Below are positions 8,111 to 16,124 of a stretch of 64,000 bases of DNA, piece by piece. Position numbers and translations under genes: made by a program. The stretch comes from Morganella sibonii (GTDB taxonomy: Bacteria; Pseudomonadota; Gammaproteobacteria; Enterobacterales; Enterobacteriaceae): the NCBI RefSeq assembly GCF_040560245.1, contig NZ_JAKMWP010000006.1; one strand, written 5' to 3'. Within the stretch, counting starts at the first letter, position 1. Every line of letters starts with the position of its first letter. The notes under the pieces were generated by a model. It was given only the letters and a program-made list of their open reading frames with translations. It had not been told where the DNA came from and searched no databases.

Positions 8111-8446
8111 ATGTTCAGTATACTTACACTGTTCTGGGCGTTATGTTTTCTCTGTCTGATTAACATGATCCGGTTTTATTCATCCACCCGGGCATTGCTT
8201 TCTGTCCTGCGTGACAGCGACCCGCTGCTGTACCATGCTGTCGGCGGTAATAATGCGTTCACTGACCACACTCAGTGGCAGAAACAGCTGCGCCTTATCC
8301 GCTATATCAACCAGCGGGAATATCTCACTCATCATGATCCTGAAGTGGTTTTACGCTGTGAACGCATCCGTCGTCAGTTCACCATGATCAGTGCGATATG
8401 CGGCATTGTCATTGCTTCACTGCTGATGATGATTATCTGGCCGTAA
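8111..8446 (+). CDS. uspB: Universal stress protein B, membrane protein
   Basis: UspB is a small inner-membrane protein of 111 residues, the same length as in E. coli, where it is a stationary-phase gene. Hydrophobic segments are at residues 1-18 (FSILTLFWALCFLCLINM) and at the end (AICGIVIASLLMMIIW). Between them lies the family segment RALLSVLRDSDPLLY and the RCERIRRQF helix. AAGGAG lies 6 bases before the ATG. Confidence 0.92.
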   Translation: MFSILTLFWALCFLCLINMIRFYSSTRALLSVLRDSDPLLYHAVGGNNAFTDHTQWQKQLRLIRYINQREYLTHHDPEVVLRCERIRRQFTMISAICGIVIASLLMMIIWP

Positions 8447-8462
8447 GGGATAACCGGATACG

Positions 8463-8493
8463 AAAAAAAGCCTGACACATGTGTCAGGCTTTT
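8463..8493. terminator. Bidirectional terminator uspB/pitA
   Basis: The 28 bases 8466-8493 form a perfect palindrome centred on ACATGT, with AAAA on one side and TTTT on the other. It can end both uspB and convergent pitA. Confidence 0.85.
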
Positions 8494-8519
8494 CAGTTTC
8501 AGAGGATGGCAATCTGCGG

Positions 8520-10010
8520 TCAGATGATTTGCAGAGAGATCCAGTAAAGTACGCCGGACAGCACGATAGACACCGGCAGTGTCAGAATCCAGGCCAGCAT
8601 GATGTTTTTGATGGTTTTGGTCTGAACACCACCACCGTCAACAATCATCGTACCTGCCACCGCAGAGGAGAGCACCTGGGTGGTGGACACCGGCATCCCG
8701 GTATAACTTGCCACACCGATGGAGACAGCCGCGGTGACCTGTGCAGACACGCCCTGGGCGTATGTCATGCCTTTCTTACCGATTTTCTCACCGATAGTCA
8801 CTGCAACACGTTTCCAGCCGAACATAGTACCCAGAGAGAGTGCCAGTGCGACAGAAATGATGATCCAGATAGGGGCATACTCAACAGTATTCAGCAGGTC
8901 ATTGGACAGGCGTTTCAGGAAACGCGCATCTTCCGGTTTGGTTTCCGGTAATTTCGCCACTTCTGCGGCGGTATCCGAAATACACATCAGCAGACGGCGC
9001 ATCTGGCTGCGCTGTTCCGGTAATAAGTCATCATAGGTATGAATATTACCGAGCAGATCCTGAGCCTGTCTCAATACGATACCGGTACGCGAGCTGTCAC
9101 AGTGGAACTGCTCATTGAGAACGGTATTCTCAGTGTTCAGTGCCGGTGTCAGCTCAATGGCGTGCGCCAGTGCTTCCCTGTGGGTGGTGTAATACTGCTC
9201 CAGGTTGACCACGGCATCGCGCGTACGGGCGATCTCATAATCACTGGAATTCATATTCACCATAAAGCCGGCAGGCGCCACACCAATCAGAACAAGCATA
9301 ATCAGACCGATACCTTTCTGCCCGTCGTTTGCGCCGTGTGAGAAACTGACGCCGACTGCGGAAAGGATAAGGGCGGTACGCGTCCAGAATGGCGGTTTGC
9401 GTTTGCCGTCTTTTTTCTCACGTTCTGCCGGTGTTAAGTGGATACGGCGGCGTTTCTTCGTGCCGCTCCAGTAGCGGCGCAGGAACCAGATCATTAATCC
9501 GGCAATCACCAGGCCGACCAGCGGTGACAGAATCAGAGAAAGGAAAATACTGATCATTTTCGGAATATTCAGCGCATCAACCACGGAACTGTTGGTCACA
9601 ATTGCGTTGGTCAGGCCGATCCCGATAATGGCGCCGATCAGGGTATGAGAACTTGAGGCCGGGATACCGAAGTACCAGGTGCCCAGGTTCCAGATGATAG
9701 CGGCGAGAAGCAGGGAAAAGACCATGGCAAGACCATGGGCCGAACTGACATTCAGCAGTAAGTCCGTGGGCAGAAGATGCACGATCGCATACGCCACGCT
9801 CAGACCGCCGAGCAGTACCCCGAGGAAGTTAAACACACCCGCCATGACGACAGCAAGCTGCGCGCGCATTGCACGGGTATAGATAACAGTTGCTACCGCG
9901 TTTGCGGTATCATGGAAGCCGTTAATGGCTTCGTAAAACAGCACAAAGATTAGTGCCAGTACTAATAAAAGGCCGGTGTGAAATTCCAGGCCTGTAAATA
10001 GATGTAGCAT
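8520..10010 (-). CDS. pitA: Low-affinity inorganic phosphate transporter
   Basis: PitA imports phosphate with divalent metal, driven by protons. The protein has 496 residues (E. coli 499). The two PHO4 repeats are clear: AINGFHDTANAVATVIYTRA near residue 30 and FSHGANDGQKGIGL near residue 225, plus the C-terminal YTGMPVSTTQVLSSAVAG. Between the membrane halves there is a hydrophilic loop (about 255-360). A charged linker around residue 186 (KKRRRIHLTPAEREKKDGKR) matches E. coli PitA, which separates it from PitB-like paralogues less clearly; context with uspB supports pitA. Confidence 0.95.
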   Translation of the reverse strand: MLHLFTGLEFHTGLLLVLALIFVLFYEAINGFHDTANAVATVIYTRAMRAQLAVVMAGVFNFLGVLLGGLSVAYAIVHLLPTDLLLNVSSAHGLAMVFSLLLAAIIWNLGTWYFGIPASSSHTLIGAIIGIGLTNAIVTNSSVVDALNIPKMISIFLSLILSPLVGLVIAGLMIWFLRRYWSGTKKRRRIHLTPAEREKKDGKRKPPFWTRTALILSAVGVSFSHGANDGQKGIGLIMLVLIGVAPAGFMVNMNSSDYEIARTRDAVVNLEQYYTTHREALAHAIELTPALNTENTVLNEQFHCDSSRTGIVLRQAQDLLGNIHTYDDLLPEQRSQMRRLLMCISDTAAEVAKLPETKPEDARFLKRLSNDLLNTVEYAPIWIIISVALALSLGTMFGWKRVAVTIGEKIGKKGMTYAQGVSAQVTAAVSIGVASYTGMPVSTTQVLSSAVAGTMIVDGGGVQTKTIKNIMLAWILTLPVSIVLSGVLYWISLQII

Positions 10011-10263
10011 AGACGTTAAGCCAGTTGTTGGACATGAACGCGGCGCATTATCAGCGACAAATGCGTCACGGGGAAGTGAAATATGGCCTTTTTTTGATTT
10101 GATACCTTTATCAAATCAGCTTAAGGAATTATTAATCCTTGTATATCATCGGATTAGGCTCCTTTATTGAAAATAATAAATTTCAGGCCCGATTTAATCA
10201 TCATGACAAATTTAAGACATTTATCGGAATTTCTCCACATTTTAAGACACAGAGAACACTATT

Positions 10264-11466
10264 TTGGAAAAGTTTGACGCGATTGTAATAGGTGCGGGTG
10301 CCGCCGGGCTGTTCTGTGCCGCGCAGGCAGGACAGCGCGGACTGCGGGTACTGGTGCTGGATAACGGCAAAAAAGCCGGCCGGAAAATCCTGATGTCCGG
10401 AGGCGGGCGCTGTAATTTTACCAATCTTTATACCGAACCGGCAGCGTATCTGAGCAAAAACCCGCATTTCTGTAAGTCAGCGCTTGCCCGCTACACACAG
10501 TGGGATTTTATTGCCCTGGTGCAGAAATATCAGATTGCGTATCACGAAAAAACGCTCGGTCAGCTTTTCTGTGATGATTCCGCACAGCAGATCGTTGATC
10601 TGCTGCTGGCGGAATGTGAACAAGGGAATGTGGTTATCCGCCTGCGCAGTGAAGTGACGGACGTGCAGAAACAGGGCAACGATTTCTGTGTGACGGTGAA
10701 TGGAAAGGTTGTGAGTGCTCACTCACTTGTGGTGGCCAGCGGCGGATTATCGATGCCGGGACTGGGTGCGACTCCGCTGGGTTACCGCCTCGCGGAGCAG
10801 TTCGGCCTGCCGGTATTGCCGACCCGCGCCGCACTAGTGCCTTTCACGCTGCATAAGCCGCTGCTGGAGGCCTTACAGACACTGTCCGGTGTGGCAGTAC
10901 CTGCTACCGTTACCGCACAGGACGGTACCCGTTTCGCTGAAAATATCTTATTTACCCATCGTGGCTTGTCAGGCCCTGCAATTCTTCAGATTTCCAGTTA
11001 CTGGCATCCCGGGGAGTATGTGAGTATTAACTTACTTCCGGGCACTGATCTGGCGGAGTTCTTCACCGTGCAGCGGGAAAAACACCCGAATCTGAGCCTG
11101 CGTAATGCGCTGGCGAAGCTGTTACCAAAACGGCTGGCGGAGTGTTTACAGGCAACCGGGGATCTGCCGGATATCACCCTGAATCAGTTATCCAAAGCCG
11201 CACAGCAGGAGATCACCGAAAAATTGCAGAACTGGCAGGTGCAGCCGAACGGTACAGAAGGATACCGGACTGCGGAAGTGACGCTCGGCGGCGTGGATAC
11301 ACAGGCGCTCTCCTCCAAAACCATGGAAGCCCGCGATGTGCCCGGTCTTTATTTTATCGGTGAAGTGACCGATGTAACCGGCTGGCTCGGTGGTTATAAC
11401 TTCCAGTGGGCATGGAGTTCAGCGTGGGCATGTGCGCAGGCACTGCCGTTTTCGCCGGATGCTTAA
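10264..11466 (+). CDS. yhiN: HI0933-family flavoprotein YhiN
   Basis: This 400-residue predicted FAD-dependent oxidoreductase has an unknown substrate. It begins with the dinucleotide motif FDAIVIGAGAAGLFCAA and has KKAGRKILMSGGGRCNFTN near residue 37 and the C-terminal FAD motif YFIGEVTDVTGWLGGYNFQ. The length equals E. coli YhiN. The start is TTG at 10264: no ATG lies nearby and E. coli YhiN begins MERFDAI at the same point. The neighbour pitA is divergent, also as in E. coli. Confidence 0.9.
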   Translation: MEKFDAIVIGAGAAGLFCAAQAGQRGLRVLVLDNGKKAGRKILMSGGGRCNFTNLYTEPAAYLSKNPHFCKSALARYTQWDFIALVQKYQIAYHEKTLGQLFCDDSAQQIVDLLLAECEQGNVVIRLRSEVTDVQKQGNDFCVTVNGKVVSAHSLVVASGGLSMPGLGATPLGYRLAEQFGLPVLPTRAALVPFTLHKPLLEALQTLSGVAVPATVTAQDGTRFAENILFTHRGLSGPAILQISSYWHPGEYVSINLLPGTDLAEFFTVQREKHPNLSLRNALAKLLPKRLAECLQATGDLPDITLNQLSKAAQQEITEKLQNWQVQPNGTEGYRTAEVTLGGVDTQALSSKTMEARDVPGLYFIGEVTDVTGWLGGYNFQWAWSSAWACAQALPFSPDA

Positions 11467-11586
11467 TCCATGATAACCCTATGGAATTATTTAATTTTAT
11501 TAAAATAAATCACGGTATCAGTGGGTTAACAGAAAACATCAGTGATTATATGAAATATTGAGCAAAAAGTGCTTTACAAATGATAC

Positions 11587-11601
11587 TGAGAACCATTATC
11601 A
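11587..11601. promoter_or_regulatory. Fur box of ryhB
   Basis: TGAGAACCATTATCA matches the 7-1-7 Fur consensus TGATAATNATTATCA at 12 of 14 specified positions. It overlaps the probable -10 region (TATCAT, 11597-11602; -35 TTTACA at 11573-11578), so iron-loaded Fur would block the start. Confidence 0.8.
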
Positions 11602-11609
11602 TCAAATCA

Positions 11610-11706
11610 CTTTCAGATGACCACCTTCAGGGTTCAGATGAAAGAACGACATTGCTCACATTGCTTCCAGTGTTTATTTAGCCAGCCCAGTGCTGGCTTT
11701 TTTTTT
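11610..11706 (+). ncRNA. ryhB: Iron-regulated small RNA RyhB
   Basis: The core GACATTGCTCACATTGCTTC (within 11648-11669) is the conserved target-pairing region of RyhB. It is followed by AGCCAGCCCAGTGCTGGC and a run of T (11698-11706), the intrinsic terminator on which Hfq acts. A Fur box sits on the promoter. RyhB lowers translation of iron-using enzymes when iron is scarce; sodB and succinate dehydrogenase are known targets in E. coli. The 5' end near 11610 is estimated from the promoter and from the spacing in E. coli. Location beside a yhhW-type pirin gene also agrees with E. coli. Confidence 0.93.
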
Positions 11707-11714
11707 CCCCTTAT

Positions 11715-11819
11715 CCATTCGCGCCGCAGGTGCGTTGGCTTTCCTCGTTCACCCCGGTCACATACTGATGTATGCTCCCGGGGATTCACTGCGTCGCCGC
11801 CTTCCTGCAACACGAATGG
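11715..11819. repeat. ERIC repeat
   Basis: CCATTCG at 11715 and CGAATGG at 11813-11819 close an element containing CACCCCGGTCAC and TATGCTCCCGGGGATTCAC, the central inverted repeat by which Enterobacterial Repetitive Intergenic Consensus elements are recognised. The end GCCGCAGGTGCGTTGGCTTTCCTC also matches ERIC. It starts right behind the ryhB terminator. Confidence 0.88.
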
Positions 11820-11898
11820 CGTCGGGGAAATGCTGCCCTGCCACAAACCGGATGGTTTAACAGATGAATTGTTTGGTTTTGATAATGCAAAAGTTCAT

Positions 11899-12006
11899 TC
11901 GGGAATAACCGGCAGAAAAAAGGAAAGCGTAAAGCGCCATGGATGGCGCGATCCGAGCGGACAGGGATGTGTTTACAGCGGCTTTCCGCTTTGCCGGTTA
12001 TCCCGC
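11899..12006. repeat. Second palindromic intergenic repeat
   Basis: Outer arms GGGAATAACCGGC (about 11901-11913) and GCCGGTTATCCC (about 11993-12004) pair, inner arms GGAAAGC and GCTTTCC pair, and GCGCCAT-GG-ATGGCGC (11934-11949) forms a further hairpin. The segment is different from ERIC but has the same multi-stem layout. It looks like another dispersed intergenic element; I cannot name its family. Confidence 0.5.
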
Positions 12007-12174
12007 CGCCCGGGTTTGAAAGAAGATGGTTTTATTTTTTCCACCTTACCAGTCATTCCCTGACACTCCTCGCAATGTTTATTCAAATTTTTTGAATCCT
12101 TGCGTTAAACCCGGCTACTGGTGAAATTACCGGCAGGACGTAAACTTAACCTCATCAGATTGAGGAGAAAAATT

Positions 12175-12873
12175 ATGATCTATGTACGCCCTGCAAATGA
12201 ACGCGGCCATGCCAACCACGGCTGGCTGGACAGTTGGCACACCTTTTCGTTTGCCGATTACTATGACCGGGATTTTATGGGCTTTTCCGCCCTGCGGGTC
12301 ATTAACGAAGACTTTATCGCGGAAGGCCAGGGGTTCGGCACCCATCCGCATAAAGATATGGAAATTCTGACCTATGTGCTGGGTGGTGCGGTTGAGCATC
12401 AGGACAGCATGGGGAATAAAGAACAGGTACCTGCCGGTGAATTCCAGATTATGAGCGCCGGAACCGGGATACGTCACTCGGAATATAACCCGAGTAATGA
12501 CAACCCGCTGCATCTGTACCAGATCTGGATTATCCCGGAAAAAACCGGTCTGACCCCGCGCTATGAGCAGCGCCGGTTTGATGCGGCGAACGGACGCCAG
12601 CTGGTGCTGTCCCCGGATGCCCGTGACGGTTCGCTGAAAGTCTTTCAGGATATGACGCTGTGGCGCTGGACACTGGCTGACGGTGAAGAGGGTGGCTATC
12701 AACCTCAGAGCGGACGGATGATCTGGCTTCAGGTGGTGAAAGGTGAACTGACCGTGAATGGTCAGACGGTAAAAACCAGTGACGGTGTGGCCGTATGGGA
12801 TGAGTCGTTAATCAGCCTGAAAGCCGCGGAAGACAGTGAAATTCTGCTGTTTGACCTGCCGCCGGCACAATAA
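12175..12873 (+). CDS. yhhW: Pirin-family protein, YhhW-like quercetinase
   Basis: This 232-residue protein has the bicupin pirin fold. Metal-binding histidines appear in FGTHPHKDMEILTYV and in GIRHSEYNPS. E. coli YhhW has quercetin 2,3-dioxygenase activity in vitro; the cell role is unknown. The ATG at 12175 follows TGAGGAG, so the 18 further upstream codons that are open are not used. It lies beside ryhB, as in E. coli. A shared terminator separates it from convergent pckA. Confidence 0.88.
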   Translation: MIYVRPANERGHANHGWLDSWHTFSFADYYDRDFMGFSALRVINEDFIAEGQGFGTHPHKDMEILTYVLGGAVEHQDSMGNKEQVPAGEFQIMSAGTGIRHSEYNPSNDNPLHLYQIWIIPEKTGLTPRYEQRRFDAANGRQLVLSPDARDGSLKVFQDMTLWRWTLADGEEGGYQPQSGRMIWLQVVKGELTVNGQTVKTSDGVAVWDESLISLKAAEDSEILLFDLPPAQ

Positions 12874-12880
12874 AACAGAA

Positions 12881-12906
12881 AGCCCCGGATCATCTGACCC
12901 GGGGCT
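12881..12906. terminator. Hairpin between yhhW and pckA
   Basis: AGCCCCGG pairs with CCGGGGCT around a 10-base loop. On the minus strand TTCTGTTTTA follows. It can serve either gene, though neither T-run is long. Confidence 0.6.
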
Positions 12907-12941
12907 ACTGTGTTGCTCACACTACTTTTCTTGTTATCCGT

Positions 12942-14561
12942 TTACAGCGAAGGCCCTGCACTGATCAGAGCCTGACCTGACGGGGTGTCGGTATATTTAT
13001 CGAAGTTAGTTATAAACCGTCCCGCAAGATCTTCCGCTTTTTCCTGCCACTGCGCCACATTATCGTATGTGTTGCGCGGGTCGAGTATATGACTGTCGAC
13101 ACCCGGCAGCTCGCGGGGAATGGCCAGATTAAAGACCGGCAGCGTATGTTTCGCTGCTTTATCAATATCCCCACTAAGAATGGCGTCTATGATAGCACGT
13201 GTATTCTTAATTGAAATGCGTTTTCCGGTTCCGTTCCACCCGGTGTTCACTAAATACGCTTTTGCTCCCGCCGCTTTCATCCGTTTAACCAGCACATCTG
13301 CATACTGTGTCGGGTGCAATGTCAGGAATGCCGCACCGAAGCAGGCGGAGAAGGTAGGGGTCGGCTCTGTGACGCCGCGCTCGGTACCAGCCAGCTTGGC
13401 GGTGAAGCCGGATAAGAAATGATACTGCATCTGCTCCGGTGTCAGTTCCGCCACCGGCGGCAGCACACCGAACGCATCGGCGGTCAGGAAAATCACATTA
13501 CTGGCGTGTCCTGCTTTGGAGACTGGTTTAACAATGTTTTCAATATGGTAGATAGGGTAGGAAACCCGGGTATTTTCGGTTTTACTGCCGTCGTTAAAAT
13601 CCACACTGCCGTCCGGGCGGACAACCACGTTTTCCAGCAGCGCATCACGGCTGATGGCGTGATAGATATCCGGCTCTGCTTCCTCTGATAAATTAATCGT
13701 TTTGGCGTAGCAGCCGCCTTCAAAGTTGAAGACGCCGTCATCATCCCAGCCGTGCTCATCATCGCCGATCAGTTTACGTTTCGGATCAGTGGACAGCGTG
13801 GTTTTACCGGTACCGGACAGGCCGAAGAAAACAGCCACATCACCTTTTTCCCCCACGTTTGCCGAACAGTGCATTGAGGCAATGCCCTGTAACGGCAGCA
13901 GGTAGTTCATGATGGAGAACATGCCTTTTTTCATCTCACCGCCGTACCAGGTACCGCCGATAAGCTGGATGCGCTCGCTCAGGTTAAATGCCACAAAGTT
14001 TTCAGAATTCAGCCCTTGTGCCTGCCAGTCAGGGTTCACACATTTCGCACCGTTCATCACAATGAAATCCGGTTCAAAATTATGCAGTTCATTTTCATCC
14101 GGGCGGATAAACATGTTTTTGACAAAGTGTGCCTGCCAGGCAACTTCGGTAATAAAGCGGACTTTCAGGCGGGTATCGGCATTGGCGCCGCAGAACGCAT
14201 CCACCACAAACAAACGCTTGCCGGACAGCTGACGGGTGATCAGGTTTTTCAGGGCGTTCCAGGTCTCTTGTGACAGGGGTTTGTTGTCGTTTTTACCTTT
14301 TCCCTGATCTGCCCACCAGACCGTATCGCGGGTGAGATCATCTCTGACCAGGTATTTATCTTTCGGAGAGCGGCCGGTAAAAATACCGGTGTCCACCGCG
14401 ACTGCGCCGCTGGTGGTGACAACGCCGTGTTCGTAACCGGTCAGGCCGGGGCGGGTTTCTTCATCAAAAAGTAAGTCATAACTCGGGTTATAGATTATTT
14501 CTGCGGCATCGCGGATACCATACTGCTCCAGTTCATTCACAGCCATTGTTTTTACGCTCAT
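12942..14561 (-). CDS. pckA: Phosphoenolpyruvate carboxykinase (ATP)
   Basis: PckA turns oxaloacetate and ATP into phosphoenolpyruvate, the first step of gluconeogenesis. The P-loop GLSGTGKTTLS is near residue 245, with the kinase-2 region LIGDDEHGWDDDGVFNFEGG after it, and the substrate-site segments GIFTGRSPKDKYLV and NGAKCVNP. With the ATG at 14561 the protein has 539 residues (E. coli 540); GGAGG lies 8 bases upstream. A longer frame from 14600 lacks support. Confidence 0.97.
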   Translation of the reverse strand: MSVKTMAVNELEQYGIRDAAEIIYNPSYDLLFDEETRPGLTGYEHGVVTTSGAVAVDTGIFTGRSPKDKYLVRDDLTRDTVWWADQGKGKNDNKPLSQETWNALKNLITRQLSGKRLFVVDAFCGANADTRLKVRFITEVAWQAHFVKNMFIRPDENELHNFEPDFIVMNGAKCVNPDWQAQGLNSENFVAFNLSERIQLIGGTWYGGEMKKGMFSIMNYLLPLQGIASMHCSANVGEKGDVAVFFGLSGTGKTTLSTDPKRKLIGDDEHGWDDDGVFNFEGGCYAKTINLSEEAEPDIYHAISRDALLENVVVRPDGSVDFNDGSKTENTRVSYPIYHIENIVKPVSKAGHASNVIFLTADAFGVLPPVAELTPEQMQYHFLSGFTAKLAGTERGVTEPTPTFSACFGAAFLTLHPTQYADVLVKRMKAAGAKAYLVNTGWNGTGKRISIKNTRAIIDAILSGDIDKAAKHTLPVFNLAIPRELPGVDSHILDPRNTYDNVAQWQEKAEDLAGRFITNFDKYTDTPSGQALISAGPSL

Positions 14562-14702
14562 CCAAAGCCTCCGGGTTGTCGGAATATCTCCATATATCAT
14601 AATTATTTACGACTGGTTAACAGCGATTGCTATCAAATAAATGAAAATCCGGAATTTATTTGACTTTATTTTGTGAGCTGACTCGATACCATAAGAAAAA
14701 AT

Positions 14703-14740
14703 AAACAAAAAGGCCGCGCCCGGGAAACCCGGCGCGGCCT
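14703..14740 (-). terminator. hslO terminator
   Basis: AGGCCGCGCC and GGCGCGGCCT (14711-14740) form a perfect stem with loop CGGGAAACCC, which can pair further; the minus strand continues with TTTTTGTTT. Confidence 0.88.
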
Positions 14741-14763
14741 GGTGTTGCGTCAGCTAAAACGAA

Positions 14764-15654
14764 TCAGTGCAGAGAGGCGTTTTTCTCACTGCGGATTTCA
14801 CGGATATCCTGTTCACTAAAGATATGGTGAGCACCGCAATATTCACACTCCATATCAATTTTGCCATCTTCCTGCAAAATATGATTAACATCGTCTTCCG
14901 GCAGCGTTACCAGTGTATCTGCGCATCGTTCGCGGGAACAACCGCAATGAAATGCTACCGGTGCCGGTTCGTACAGCACAACGTCTTCTTCGTGATAGAG
15001 GCGGTACAGGATGGTTTCGGCATCCAGGGTAAAGAGCTCATCAGACGAAATGGTAGCGGTCAGCTGCATCAGGTGGCTGAACATATTTTGTGTTTCTTCC
15101 GGAGTACGGGCTTCTGCCGATGACGGCAGTGCCTGTAACAGCATCCCGGCGGCCTGCATTTTACCGTCGTGTTCCGCAACGCGGACAAACAGGCTGGTCG
15201 GCAGCTGTTCAGACTGGCGGAAATAGGCATCCAGACATGCTTCAAGGGTATCTCCCTCGAGAGCCACGATACCCTGATAGCGTTCACCCTGACGCGGCGT
15301 AATGGTGATCACCATAAAGCCTTTACCGATCATGTCGTGGAAACCGGCACCGGCAGGAACATCGCCGTTCATACGGGCGATCCCGCGCATCTGCTGGCGG
15401 TCGTTGCCGTTGATAACAGCGAGACGGACCGGGCCGTCGCCCTGGATCTGAACGGTAATATCCCCTTCAAACTTCAGTGTTGCGGTCAGCAGGCTGGTGC
15501 AGACCAGCAGTTCGCCGAGCAGGCGGCGGACCGGTTCCGGATAATGATGGTTATCCAGGATTTGCTGTAATGTGCCGGAAGCATTGACCAGTTCGCCCCG
15601 GACATCGCTTTTGTTAAACAGGAACCGGTGTAATGTATCTTGTCGTACAGACAT
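14764..15654 (-). CDS. hslO: Redox-regulated chaperone Hsp33
   Basis: Hsp33 is a holdase switched on by oxidation and unfolding stress. The C-terminal redox switch with zinc-binding cysteines is seen as CGCSRERC and CEYCGAH (residues about 236-272). The N-terminal substrate domain begins DTLHRFLFNKSDVRGELV. Length is 296 (E. coli 292). It follows hslR by 25 bases in the same direction, so hslRO is probably one transcript, as in E. coli. Confidence 0.95.
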   Translation of the reverse strand: MSVRQDTLHRFLFNKSDVRGELVNASGTLQQILDNHHYPEPVRRLLGELLVCTSLLTATLKFEGDITVQIQGDGPVRLAVINGNDRQQMRGIARMNGDVPAGAGFHDMIGKGFMVITITPRQGERYQGIVALEGDTLEACLDAYFRQSEQLPTSLFVRVAEHDGKMQAAGMLLQALPSSAEARTPEETQNMFSHLMQLTATISSDELFTLDAETILYRLYHEEDVVLYEPAPVAFHCGCSRERCADTLVTLPEDDVNHILQEDGKIDMECEYCGAHHIFSEQDIREIRSEKNASLH

Positions 15655-15679
15655 AATTTTCTCTCGTCTTAACCGCCGG

Positions 15680-16096
15680 TTATTCCGCGGTATCTGAATT
15701 ACTGTGTTTAAATTTTAACAATGTCCGTCGTTCCTTTTTATCAGGACGTCGTTCCGGGTGCGGCATCGTCAGGGCATTCATTTTACGTGCAAGTGCGGTT
15801 TTTTCACGTTTTTCGATGCTCTCCGGGGTTTCTTCCCAGAGTGTTTGCGCCAGCGGCGCGCTCAGGCGTTTATCAGTAACACCCAGCACGCGGATTGTCC
15901 GTTCATCATTTCCCTGACGCAGGACGATAACCGCACTGTTTTCAACCAGTTTGCCGGGCCTGGTCCGCTGCCCGTTATAATGAACCTTGCCGCCGTCAAT
16001 CATGGTTCTGGCGATGGAGCGGGTTTTGTAAAACCGGGCCGCCCAGAGCCATTTATCGAGGCGGACAGGTTCTGTGACCTGTAAAGCCTGTTGCAT
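15680..16096 (-). CDS. hslR: Ribosome-associated heat shock protein Hsp15
   Basis: Hsp15 is an S4-like RNA-binding protein that frees stalled 50S subunits still carrying a nascent chain. The S4 motif RLDKWLWAARFYKTRSIAR is near residue 11. It has 138 residues (E. coli 133) with a basic tail. The frame stays open upstream to 16390, but the ATG at 16096 has GGAG before it, and the extension would overlap igaA. igaA ends only 28 bases upstream; E. coli has yrfG in that place. Confidence 0.92.
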   Translation of the reverse strand: MQQALQVTEPVRLDKWLWAARFYKTRSIARTMIDGGKVHYNGQRTRPGKLVENSAVIVLRQGNDERTIRVLGVTDKRLSAPLAQTLWEETPESIEKREKTALARKMNALTMPHPERRPDKKERRTLLKFKHSNSDTAE

Positions 16097-16124
16097 GGTT
16101 ACTCCGTGACAGACAGTGCAGCCG

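Noticed and set aside
11617..12063. A 148-codon open frame across ryhB, the ERIC repeat and the second repeat
   Set aside because: It runs through the small RNA, its terminator and two intergenic repeats; no ribosome site and no protein family features.
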